Part shown: piece after piece, positions 1-4,899 of the stretch | How the letters are laid out: every line of letters starts with the position of its first letter | Position numbering within the stretch: position 1 is the first letter of the stretch | Virus record (IMG/VR): IMGVR_UViG_3300028557_002631 | Span: 1 to 24,055 of that record | From: a virus | Length of the DNA: 24,055 bases | Direction: 5' to 3' (one strand) | Made by a program: the position numbers and the translations under genes | The notes under the pieces: generated by a model | Seen by the model: only the letters and a program-made list of their open reading frames with translations | Database searches by the model: none | Told to the model about the DNA's origin: nothing

Positions 1-3
1 AAT

Positions 4-96
4 TGACTGTTGGCCTGAGTGGCGAAAGGTTCGGGCTGTTAACCCGATGTGTTCTTAAAATTGACACCACCGTGGGTTCGAGTCCCACCCAGTCAG
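4..96 (+). tRNA. tRNA-Asn(GTT) with long variable arm
   Basis: Acceptor 4-10/89-95 pairs except the last position; the anticodon stem is 31-35/43-47 with loop CTGTTAA (anticodon GTT at 38-40); the T arm is 72-88 with loop TTCGAGT. The discriminator is G96, usual for Asn. The variable region is 24 nt (48-71) and can pair GTGT with ACAC, although Asn tRNAs normally have about 5 nt there. The D arm (GCCTGAGTGG type) also looks like a class II tRNA. CCA is not encoded; only a C follows the discriminator. Confidence 0.85.
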
Positions 97-124
97 CAAA
101 AAGTATCTCAGAGGTACGAAAAAA

Positions 125-205
125 CGGCGTGTAACCCTCAATCCTGATAAGATTGCTACGGGTAATTGGTAAGTGAAAATGCTGGTTCGATTCCAGTCAC
201 GCCGA
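125..205 (+). tRNA. Aberrant tRNA-Ile-like gene (GAT), no normal D arm
   Basis: A perfect 7-bp acceptor (125-131/198-204), a good T arm (181-197, loop TTCGATT) and a perfect anticodon hairpin CAATC-CTGATAA-GATTG (139-155) are visible. Only 7 nt lie between acceptor and anticodon stem, so there is no room for a D arm. The D-loop-like string GGTAATTGG occurs instead after the anticodon arm, within a 25-nt variable region. ACCC (134-137) can pair with GGGT (160-163) around the anticodon hairpin. It is either a strongly rearranged tRNA, a decoy or a decayed gene. Confidence 0.5.
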
Positions 206-290
206 CAAAAGGAATAGTGATTAGATAGAGTTACTTCGCAAACTTTAATTTTGATACAAACACTCTTCTAAGATTTTCTTTCCTTTAAAT
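206..290. other. Spacer in tRNA array
   Basis: No complete tRNA or ORF is visible. The part at about 212-240 (GTGATTAGA, then AGTTACTTCG) resembles the segment just upstream of and entering tRNA-Leu(TAA) at 543-562, so it may be a decayed copy of that tRNA's 5' half. No T arm follows. Confidence 0.3.
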
Positions 291-373
291 GTACAGATGG
301 TAGAGTGGCGAATACAACAGCCTGCAAAGCTGTAGTCGAAAGACCGTCAGGGGTTCGAGTCCCTTTCTGTACT
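291..373 (+). tRNA. tRNA-Cys(GCA) with GAAA-capped variable arm
   Basis: Acceptor 291-297/366-372 is fully paired. The anticodon stem ACAGC/GCTGT encloses CTGCAAA (anticodon GCA, 324-326), and the T loop TTCGAGT is normal. The 15-nt variable region (334-348) contains GTC-GAAA-GAC, a 3-bp stem with a GNRA tetraloop, where cysteine tRNAs normally have 4-5 nt. Discriminator T; C follows. Confidence 0.9.
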
Positions 374-378
374 CAAAT

Positions 379-451
379 AGTCCTGTAGCTCAATCGGGAG
401 AGCGCCGTTCTTACATAGCGGAGGGAGTCGGATCGTAACCGACCGGGACTA
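379..451 (+). tRNA. tRNA-Val(TAC)
   Basis: The cloverleaf is complete: 7-bp acceptor, D stem GCTC/GAGC, anticodon loop CTTACAT (TAC at 412-414) and 5-nt variable loop. The T stem GTCGG/CCGAC encloses ATCGTAA instead of TTCRANN, so positions 54 and 58 are A and T rather than T and A. The discriminator is A. Confidence 0.92.
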
Positions 452-458
452 CTAAAAT

Positions 459-531
459 TGTCAGTTAGCTCATTTGGTAGAGCACTTGTCTGATACACAA
501 GAGGTGCCGGGATCGTAACCCGGACTGACAA
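459..531 (+). tRNA. tRNA-Ile(GAT)
   Basis: Canonical cloverleaf with 7-bp acceptor TGTCAGT/ACTGACA, anticodon stem CTTGT/ACAAG with loop CTGATAC (GAT, 492-494) and a short variable loop. The T loop is ATCGTAA, the same 54/58 swap as in the neighbouring Val tRNA. This is the normal isoleucine tRNA, in contrast to the aberrant GAT gene upstream. Confidence 0.92.
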
Positions 532-553
532 CAAAATGGATGGTGATTGAAAG

Positions 554-627
554 TGTTACTTCGTGAAATTGGTATACACATTTGACTTAAACTCAAACTT
601 TTGAGGGTTCAAGTCCCTCAGTAAAAC
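554..627 (+). tRNA. tRNA-Leu(TAA) with short variable loop
   Basis: The D arm GTG-AAATTGGTATA-CAC is leucine-like, the anticodon loop is CTTAAAC (TAA, 588-590), and the T arm GAGGG-TTCAAGT-CCCTC is perfect. The acceptor pairs at 6 of 7 positions (G555/A625 mismatch). The variable loop is only 5 nt (598-602), although leucine tRNAs are class II and normally carry a long arm. AGTG just upstream can pair with CACT just downstream, giving an extended or competing acceptor helix. Confidence 0.8.
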
Positions 628-654
628 CACTTTTAAACCTTTCCTCCATTAACC

Positions 655-728
655 GCATCCTTCGTATAGTAGGTTGATTATTCCGGATTTGTAACCCGGT
701 GACGCCAGTTCGAGTCTGGCAGGATGCT
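655..728 (+). tRNA. tRNA-Thr(TGT)
   Basis: Seven-bp acceptor GCATCCT/AGGATGC and perfect T arm GCCAG-TTCGAGT-CTGGC. The anticodon loop reads TTTGTAA (TGT at 690-692) on a stem with one A/C mismatch next to the loop. The variable loop is 4 nt and the discriminator T. It is the last tRNA before the HNH nuclease gene. Confidence 0.88.
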
Positions 729-750
729 CAAAATCGAATCAGTAGGAAGG

Positions 751-786
751 CTCACTATTTTTATATATAATAATAAAAATAGTGAG
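751..786. terminator. 13-bp hairpin in front of HNH gene
   Basis: CTCACTATTTTTA (751-763) is exactly complementary to TAAAAATAGTGAG (774-786), with a 10-nt AT loop. It ends 4 nt before the ATG at 791 and buries the alternative GTG at 782. It may end transcription of the upstream tRNAs, or sequester the start region of the nuclease mRNA. There is no U tract, so termination is uncertain. Confidence 0.5.
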
Positions 787-790
787 ATTT

Positions 791-1507
791 ATGAAAGATA
801 TAGATATTAAAAAATTAGTAGAATTTGTAAATAATGGATTGATGATAAAAGAAATATCACTTGAGTTAAAAATATCAGTCTCAACTGTGAAGAGACTTAT
901 GAGCAAAAATGGTCTTAATTCAAAAGTAAATTTTCTTAAAAATGAGGTTGTAAATTGTCTGAATTGTCAAGTAGAATTTAAATCTTGTATAAGTGATTCT
1001 AGAAAATTTTGTTCAAAATCCTGTTCTGCAACTTTTAATAATAAAAAAAGATGTTTAATAAATGAAGAAAAAAAGAAAAAAGAAAAAAGAAAACATAGAC
1101 CTCTAAAAAATTTCGGACTTTGTTTAAACTGCAATGTTGATATTATTCGAGAAAATAATCGTAATAGTAGATATCCTAAGTATTGTAGCTTACCATGTCA
1201 AGCAATATTTCGGATGAATGAGAGAGTCTTAAAAGGAATAGCTAGTACAAGAACTCTAAAATTATTTTTAGTAAAAAATAATGGTGAAAAATGTATGAAG
1301 TGTGGATGGTGTGAGAAAAATCCTATAACAAATAAAGTTCCAATAGAACTTGAACATAGGGATGGTAATTCAGAGAATAATAATCTTGATAATCTTGAGT
1401 TATTATGTCCAAATTGCCACTCATTAACCCCAACATATAAAGCACTAAATAAAGGTAAAGGAAGACATAAAAGAAGAGAGAGATATAAAGAAGGGAAAAG
1501 TTATTAA
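791..1507 (+). CDS. HNH homing-type endonuclease with HTH and zinc motifs
   Basis: About 238 aa. The N-terminus (roughly residues 10-45) looks like a helix-turn-helix (KEISLELKISVSTVKRLM). Two CxxC...CxxxC zinc-knuckle pairs follow (CLNC with CSKSC; CLNC with CSLPC). The C-terminal HNH nuclease carries CMKCGW, then IELEHRDGN and LELLCPNCH, giving zinc ligands and the His/Asn core. I prefer the ATG at 791 over the GTG at 782 because the GTG lies inside a perfect hairpin. The gene sits between two tRNA genes on the same strand and ends 1 nt before tRNA-Val(GAC), the placement expected of a free-standing homing endonuclease that cuts tRNA-array alleles lacking it. Cleavage activity is inferred from family. 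Confidence 0.85.
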   Translation: MKDIDIKKLVEFVNNGLMIKEISLELKISVSTVKRLMSKNGLNSKVNFLKNEVVNCLNCQVEFKSCISDSRKFCSKSCSATFNNKKRCLINEEKKKKEKRKHRPLKNFGLCLNCNVDIIRENNRNSRYPKYCSLPCQAIFRMNERVLKGIASTRTLKLFLVKNNGEKCMKCGWCEKNPITNKVPIELEHRDGNSENNNLDNLELLCPNCHSLTPTYKALNKGKGRHKRRERYKEGKSY

Positions 1508-1508
1508 T

Positions 1509-1582
1509 AGTTCTGTAGCTCAGTTGGTTAGAGTGTTTGCACGACACGCAAAATGTCACTGGTTCGAATCCAGTCAGGACTA
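1509..1582 (+). tRNA. tRNA-Val(GAC)
   Basis: Acceptor 1509-1515/1575-1581 pairs (with G-T). The anticodon stem TTTGC/GCAAA encloses ACGACAC, giving GAC at 1543-1545; position 33 would then be C instead of the near-universal T, so the amino acid is less certain. The T arm ACTGG-TTCGAAT-CCAGT is perfect and the discriminator is A. Confidence 0.75.
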
Positions 1583-1587
1583 CAAAC

Positions 1588-1659
1588 TCCAATGTCGTAT
1601 AACGGCAATTACACACCGTTGGTATCGGTGATAAACCAGTTCAACTCTGGTCATTGGAT
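1588..1659 (+). tRNA. tRNA-Thr(GGT)
   Basis: Acceptor TCCAATG/CATTGGA is perfect, D stem GTA/TAC, anticodon stem CACCG/CGGTG with loop TTGGTAT (GGT, 1621-1623), 4-nt variable loop, T arm ACCAG-TTCAACT-CTGGT. Together with Thr(TGT) it gives two threonine acceptors. Confidence 0.9.
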
Positions 1660-1664
1660 CAAAT

Positions 1665-1750
1665 GCCTCTATGAGCAAATGGTAAAGCTTGCCGGCTTAG
1701 ACCCGGTGGAAAACTATGATACGTTCTCAGTTCGACTCTGAGTAGAGGTA
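1665..1750 (+). tRNA. tRNA-Leu(TAG)
   Basis: Acceptor GCCTCTA/TAGAGGT, D stem AGC/GCT, anticodon stem GCCGG/CCGGT with loop CTTAGAC (TAG, 1698-1700), T arm CTCAG-TTCGACT-CTGAG. The 18-nt variable region (1708-1725) can pair AAC with GTT. This is the only one of the three leucine tRNAs here with the expected long variable arm. Confidence 0.9.
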
Positions 1751-1759
1751 CTAAAAATT

Positions 1760-1835
1760 GCAGAAGTGGCGAAATTGGTAGTACGCGCTAAGCTCAAACC
1801 TTAGTTTTTTATGAGTTCGAATCTCATCTTCTGTA
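1760..1835 (+). tRNA. tRNA-Leu(CAA) with short variable loop
   Basis: The D arm TGGCGAAATTGGTAGTACGC is typically leucine-like, the anticodon stem CTAAG/CTTAG encloses CTCAAAC (CAA, 1795-1797), and the T arm ATGAG-TTCGAAT-CTCAT is perfect. The variable loop is just six T residues (1805-1810), far shorter than a leucine class II arm. Confidence 0.9.
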
Positions 1836-1840
1836 CAAAT

Positions 1841-1912
1841 GGCGATATGGTGTAACGGCAAGCTCACTCGGCTCATATCCTTGGGGACCAGGTTCGATTC
1901 CTGGTATCGCTA
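1841..1912 (+). tRNA. tRNA-Met/Ile2(CAT)
   Basis: Acceptor GGCGATA/TATCGCT and T arm CCAGG-TTCGATT-CCTGG are good. The anticodon loop CTCATAT gives CAT at 1874-1876. The anticodon stem CTCGG/CCTTG has two mismatches, or pairs fully if TT 1881-1882 bulges out. Elongator Met and lysidine-modified Ile cannot be separated by anticodon alone. Confidence 0.82.
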
Positions 1913-1924
1913 CTAAAAAAATAA

Positions 1925-1955
1925 TTTGGAAGTTTAAAAACTTTCCGTATATTTG
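1925..1955 (+). promoter_or_regulatory. Bacteroidetes-type promoter
   Basis: TTTG (1925-1928), a 19-nt spacer and TATATTTG (1948-1955) fit the Bacteroidetes -33/-7 consensus TTTG...TAnnTTTG. The string TTTCCGTATATTTGTAA around the -7 element recurs at 9484-9500 in front of another gene. It would drive the mini-ORF at 2000. Confidence 0.7.
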
Positions 1956-1999
1956 TAATATAAATCAAAAGAGACAAAAACTTTTTAATATATAAAGAA

Positions 2000-2095
2000 A
2001 TGAAAACATTATTAAACATATTCGTTAACCCGCAACCCCAAGTTGCTATCGATCAGGATCCTGATACGATTAAGGCTAACTTTGTGTTTATGTGA
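2000..2095 (+). CDS. 31-aa mini-protein in tRNA array
   Basis: ATG to TGA encodes 31 residues beginning MKTLLNIFVNPQPQ. It has its own promoter-like elements upstream and a strong intrinsic terminator 25 nt downstream, so a discrete short transcript is likely. No family is recognised; the N-terminal third is hydrophobic and the rest mixed. It could instead be a small non-coding RNA whose ORF is incidental. Confidence 0.45.
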   Translation: MKTLLNIFVNPQPQVAIDQDPDTIKANFVFM

Positions 2096-2120
2096 TGTGA
2101 AAACATTATAAATAACTCAA

Positions 2121-2154
2121 CCCAGTTAGTCGAAAGATTAACTGGGTTTTTTTG
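2121..2154 (+). terminator. Intrinsic terminator
   Basis: ACCCAGTTA (2121-2129) pairs with TAACTGGGT (2140-2148) across a short loop and is followed by a run of T. It would end the 2000-2095 transcript ahead of tRNA-Pro. Confidence 0.8.
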
Positions 2155-2169
2155 TTTTTAGTAAAATTA

Positions 2170-2259
2170 CGGAGTGTAATCGGTAATTGGCTTCCGGCCT
2201 GGTTTGGGACCAGGAGAGTAACGAAAGTGAACATGCAGGTTCGAATCCTGTCACTCCGA
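2170..2259 (+). tRNA. tRNA-Pro(TGG) with long variable arm
   Basis: Perfect acceptor CGGAGTG/CACTCCG, anticodon stem CCTGG/CCAGG with loop TTTGGGA (TGG, 2205-2207), and T arm GCAGG-TTCGAAT-CCTGT. The variable region is 20 nt (2215-2234) with a GAAA loop closed by C-G and A-T pairs, where proline tRNAs have about 5 nt. The D stem TCGG/CCGG is shifted by about one base. Confidence 0.88.
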
Positions 2260-2266
2260 CAAAAAT

Positions 2267-2354
2267 AGTCTCAGCGCATAACGGTTGGTGCACCTCACTG
2301 TCTATGAGGAAGTAAGTGAAAGCTGAATAGCGGGTTCGATTCCCGTTGAGACTG
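2267..2354 (+). tRNA. tRNA-Asp(GTC) with long variable arm
   Basis: Seven perfect acceptor pairs AGTCTCA/TGAGACT, D stem GCA/TGC, anticodon stem CCTCA/TGAGG with loop CTGTCTA (GTC, 2300-2302), T arm GCGGG-TTCGATT-CCCGT. The discriminator G2354 agrees with Asp identity. The 20-nt variable region (2310-2329) contains AGT-GAAA-GCT, a 3-bp stem with a GNRA loop. Confidence 0.88.
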
Positions 2355-2391
2355 CTAATATTTTAATATATAAATAAAATTTTATATTAAA

Positions 2392-3255
2392 ATGTATAAA
2401 AAAGAATGTAAATGGTGTAATGAATTAATTGAAGTCGAAAAACAACCCTTATTTGCACTTCATGTTGCTAATTGTAAATTGAATCCGAATTTGGAGGATA
2501 GGAAGAAGAAAGCTTCACTGAGGTTTAAAGGAATTTTAAAATCAGAGAGAATAAAACTTGAAAAAGTTTGTTCAAAATGTGGTCATAATTTTGAAATAGT
2601 TGCAACAGAGTCAGAAATAAGACGAGATAAAGTAAAAAAATTTTGTTCCAGAAAATGTGGTAATAGTAGAAATTTAACTGAAGAAACTAAGAAGAAAATT
2701 GGCAAATCTCTGATAGAGGGTGGTAACAGGTTTATTCCAGATAATAAAGGTAGAAAGTATGAGAGACGAAAGGGTATTCTATTGACTAATAAAAAGAATA
2801 GTGAATTTACTTGTCTTCATTGTGAAGAAATCGGAAAATCATACAAATACAAAAAAGACCAGAAATATCATAAAGAATGTTGGTTAAGAGTTTCCGGTGG
2901 AATAAAGAAAGGTTCAAGTAGAGGAAAATCTGGCTTTTACAAAGGTTATTGGTGTGATAGTAGTTATGAGTTAGCTTATTTAATTTATTGTTTAGATAGT
3001 GACATAAAAATTGAAAGAAACAAAAAGGGATTTGAATATTTCTATGAGGAGAAAAGACATCTATTTTACCCAGACTTTATAGTCAACGGTAAATATGTAG
3101 AGATAAAGAATTTTAAATCGGAATTGACAGATGCCAAGATATCATATTTTCCAAATGAGATAACAGTTATATACAAAGTAGATATGGGTCCTTATTTAGA
3201 ATATGCTATTAGTAAGCACGGAAAGAGTTTTATATCAGTTTATGAATCTAAATAA
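2392..3255 (+). CDS. Zinc-finger / PD-(D/E)XK homing-type nuclease
   Basis: 287 aa. The N-terminal half carries several Cys pairs (CKWC; CSKCGHNF with CSRKCGN; later CLHC), typical of DNA-binding zinc knuckles. LTEETKKKIGKSL near residues 94-106 resembles the NUMOD3 motif of homing endonucleases. The C-terminal part has SSYELA, then FYPDFIV and YVEIKNF: the E, PD and ExK pattern of a PD-(D/E)XK nuclease core. It follows tRNA-Asp and precedes a tRNA-Gln, so it is another nuclease lodged in the tRNA array. Exact family is uncertain and cleavage is inferred. Confidence 0.75.
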   Translation: MYKKECKWCNELIEVEKQPLFALHVANCKLNPNLEDRKKKASLRFKGILKSERIKLEKVCSKCGHNFEIVATESEIRRDKVKKFCSRKCGNSRNLTEETKKKIGKSLIEGGNRFIPDNKGRKYERRKGILLTNKKNSEFTCLHCEEIGKSYKYKKDQKYHKECWLRVSGGIKKGSSRGKSGFYKGYWCDSSYELAYLIYCLDSDIKIERNKKGFEYFYEEKRHLFYPDFIVNGKYVEIKNFKSELTDAKISYFPNEITVIYKVDMGPYLEYAISKHGKSFISVYESK

Positions 3256-3297
3256 AAATATATTTTGAATATAATTAAAAAATAAATATAAAAAATT

Positions 3298-3351
3298 ATG
3301 ACAACTTTTACTCAATACCAACAGCAACAACAAATTAATCGAACAGATTGA
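3298..3351 (+). CDS. 17-aa mini-ORF before terminator
   Basis: ATG to TGA, MTTFTQYQQQQQINRTD, glutamine-rich. It is followed 29 nt later by a strong terminator, as with the mini-ORF at 2000. No homology is recognised and translation is unproven; the unit may be a small RNA. Confidence 0.3.
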   Translation: MTTFTQYQQQQQINRTD

Positions 3352-3380
3352 TAATGGTATAGTATTGTCTAAAAGTACTG

Positions 3381-3412
3381 AACCCTGTCAATCTTAATTG
3401 ACAGGGTTTTTT
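3381..3412 (+). terminator. Intrinsic terminator
   Basis: AACCCTGTCAAT (3381-3392) pairs perfectly with ATTGACAGGGTT (3397-3408) over a 4-nt loop, followed by T residues. It lies 2 nt before tRNA-Gln, so that tRNA needs its own promoter or read-through. Confidence 0.85.
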
Positions 3413-3414
3413 AT

Positions 3415-3498
3415 TGGAGTATCGCCTAATGGCATGGCGCTGGGTTTTGACCCCAGTGGAACGTAAGTTCTGTGTAGGTTCGAGTCCTGCTACTCCAA
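3415..3498 (+). tRNA. tRNA-Gln(TTG) with GTAA-capped variable arm
   Basis: Perfect acceptor TGGAGTA/TACTCCA, D stem GCC/GGC, anticodon stem CTGGG/CCCAG with loop TTTTGAC (TTG, 3447-3449), T arm GTAGG-TTCGAGT-CCTGC. The 5' TGGAGTATCGCC resembles bacterial Gln tRNAs. The 17-nt variable region (3457-3473) folds as GAAC-GTAA-GTTC, a 4-bp stem with a GNRA tetraloop. Confidence 0.9.
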
Positions 3499-3506
3499 CA
3501 AAACAA

Positions 3507-3578
3507 TCCCCCAGAGTGTGAAGGTTAGCATAACTGTCTTTGAAACAGTTGGATCTCGGTCAGTACGAGATGGGGGAG
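3507..3578 (+). tRNA. tRNA-Gln(TTG), unusual T loop
   Basis: Acceptor TCCCCCA/TGGGGGA and T stem TCTCG/CGAGA are perfect. The anticodon stem ACTGT/ACAGT encloses CTTTGAA (TTG, 3540-3542). The T loop is GTCAGTA, with G at both 54 and 58 in place of T and A. The variable loop is 4 nt and the discriminator G. A shifted reading giving TGA (Ser) would break the symmetric stem. Confidence 0.75.
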
Positions 3579-3583
3579 CAAAT

Positions 3584-3655
3584 TGGTAAATCGTATAATG
3601 GTAATTATTTTTGACTCTGGATCAAAAGATATAGGTTCGAATCCTACCTTGGCAA
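3584..3655 (+). tRNA. tRNA-Gln(CTG), weak acceptor
   Basis: Anticodon stem TTTGA/TCAAA with loop CTCTGGA (CTG, 3617-3619), D arm TCGTATAATGGTAA and T loop TTCGAAT are clear. The acceptor pairs poorly (two mismatches and one wobble among seven) and the T stem has one mismatch, so the gene may be decaying. The variable loop is 4 nt. Confidence 0.75.
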
Positions 3656-3700
3656 CAATAAAAATTAACTAATCGAATAACTTGTCTATGTCCTTAAAGC

Positions 3701-3747
3701 ATTTTAGTGAGACTAATTTAAATTTTCACCATTAGTCTCACTAAAAT
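3701..3747. terminator. 17-bp hairpin at the end of the GIY-YIG gene
   Basis: ATTTTAGTGAGACTAAT (3701-3717) is the exact complement of ATTAGTCTCACTAAAAT (3731-3747). It spans the stop codon of the minus-strand nuclease and lies between convergent units, so it may protect or end transcripts from either side. A U tract is lacking. Confidence 0.5.
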
Positions 3748-4801
3748 ACCTATATGTATGTCCTTTAACGATTATAAAATTACCTGTCTTTTTATTAATT
3801 TTTCTTCTACAACATGATATGATATTACTATCACTATTTATTTGATTTTCTCTACAAGCCTGTTTAATAGAATCATATATCTCTACTAATTTACCATCTA
3901 AATTATACTGACATATTATCTTGCTATTTACCTGTATATTATTATTATAAGGTATATAATCAAATTCATCATTGGTATATCTAAAAGTCGTATCTTTGAC
4001 CGTATAATAACCTTTAAAATTACAACATTTTGAAATCAATCCTATGTGACATCCTGTTTTATTTTTGGCTTCACTCATAGATTTAAACTCATTCAATATA
4101 TTTCCATTTAAATCATATTGAATGACTGATTTGCTATTCTTTTTAGATATTTTTTGTCTAATAATTTGCATATTTGTTAGATATTTGACTTTATTCAAAT
4201 TGAATTCTTCAATTGCTTTATTTATCACAAGTAAATCAGGTTCTTTTTTAGATTTTTTACAACAAAAATATTTATCAATAAATCTAAAATAATATCCTTT
4301 TGATTGTATGTATTTACCTGTACAGCATCTTATAATATTAGATCTTATTATTCCAGACTTTTCTTCAGCCTCATATGATGAATTATAAATTTCTATTATA
4401 TTGTTTTCCAAATCAAATTGAATAATCTCCTTTCTTAAAGGATGATTCATTTTCATCTTTTCAACTGACTCTATTTTATGTTTTCTGTTAGTCCAGTCAA
4501 ATCCATCACCACCTTTTGTCATGTTTGTCAATCTCAATCCAAGATTCTCATAATATGATATCCAACTGGATTCTAACTCATTAATATTATAATCATCCCC
4601 TTCATCAATAATATTCATTATAGGTTCTAATCCTTTATTCTTTAAATTTAAAATCCACTTATTCTTTTTAGTCCAAGATTCCAATAGATTATAACTATTT
4701 ATATGTCTTTTTAAACGATCTTTTGGATTTTTTGTCTTACCGACATATCTAATTTTATTAGATTCCGGATCAATGAGTACATAAATATATTGTTTATTCA
4801 T
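3713..4801 (-). CDS. GIY-YIG homing endonuclease with three NUMOD1 repeats
   Basis: 362 aa. The N-terminal GIY-YIG domain shows YIYV (5-8), YVGK (19-22), R29 and H33, NELESSWISYY with the likely catalytic Glu at 75-77, and LTNMTKGGDG with N93. The C-terminal half has three NUMOD1-type DNA-binding repeats, each of the form I.Q[FY][DN]L...YxSxxxA followed by ISxCCxxK and ending in xYRF/RY, starting near residues 126, 226 and 294. The layout is that of I-TevI-like and Bacillus-phage homing endonucleases. It lies on the opposite strand from the tRNA array it borders. No intron was found around it, so it appears free-standing. Confidence 0.9.
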   Translation of the reverse strand: MNKQYIYVLIDPESNKIRYVGKTKNPKDRLKRHINSYNLLESWTKKNKWILNLKNKGLEPIMNIIDEGDDYNINELESSWISYYENLGLRLTNMTKGGDGFDWTNRKHKIESVEKMKMNHPLRKEIIQFDLENNIIEIYNSSYEAEEKSGIIRSNIIRCCTGKYIQSKGYYFRFIDKYFCCKKSKKEPDLLVINKAIEEFNLNKVKYLTNMQIIRQKISKKNSKSVIQYDLNGNILNEFKSMSEAKNKTGCHIGLISKCCNFKGYYTVKDTTFRYTNDEFDYIPYNNNIQVNSKIICQYNLDGKLVEIYDSIKQACRENQINSDSNIISCCRRKINKKTGNFIIVKGHTYRYFSETNGENLN

Positions 4802-4864
4802 ACTATATATATTAACAATCTAAAAGTCCCTAAGTGAAAATTTTTATTTTTTAATTTTTTTGGT

Positions 4865-4872
4865 TATCTTTG
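4865..4872 (+). promoter_or_regulatory. Promoter -7 element
   Basis: TATCTTTG matches TAnnTTTG, 27 nt upstream of the synthetase ATG. The expected -33 position is T-rich without a clear TTTG. Confidence 0.5.
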
Positions 4873-4899
4873 TAAAATATATAAGAAAACAAAAAATCA

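Noticed and set aside
4-96. tRNA-Ser identity for the first tRNA because of its long variable arm and G discriminator
   Set aside because: The anticodon loop is a clean CTGTTAA on a 5-bp stem, giving GTT (Asn), and G73 is also normal for Asn. Other non-Ser tRNAs here have long arms too.
1323-1616. 97-aa minus-strand ORF
   Set aside because: It lies antisense across the HNH nuclease end and tRNA-Val(GAC), both well supported, and shows no protein-like features of its own.
1553-1741. 62-aa ORF across tRNA genes
   Set aside because: It is a frame through three adjacent tRNA genes, which explain the sequence completely.
3713-4801. Group I intron around the GIY-YIG gene
   Set aside because: The flanks do not join two exons of any recognisable gene, and the gene is antisense to the tRNA array.
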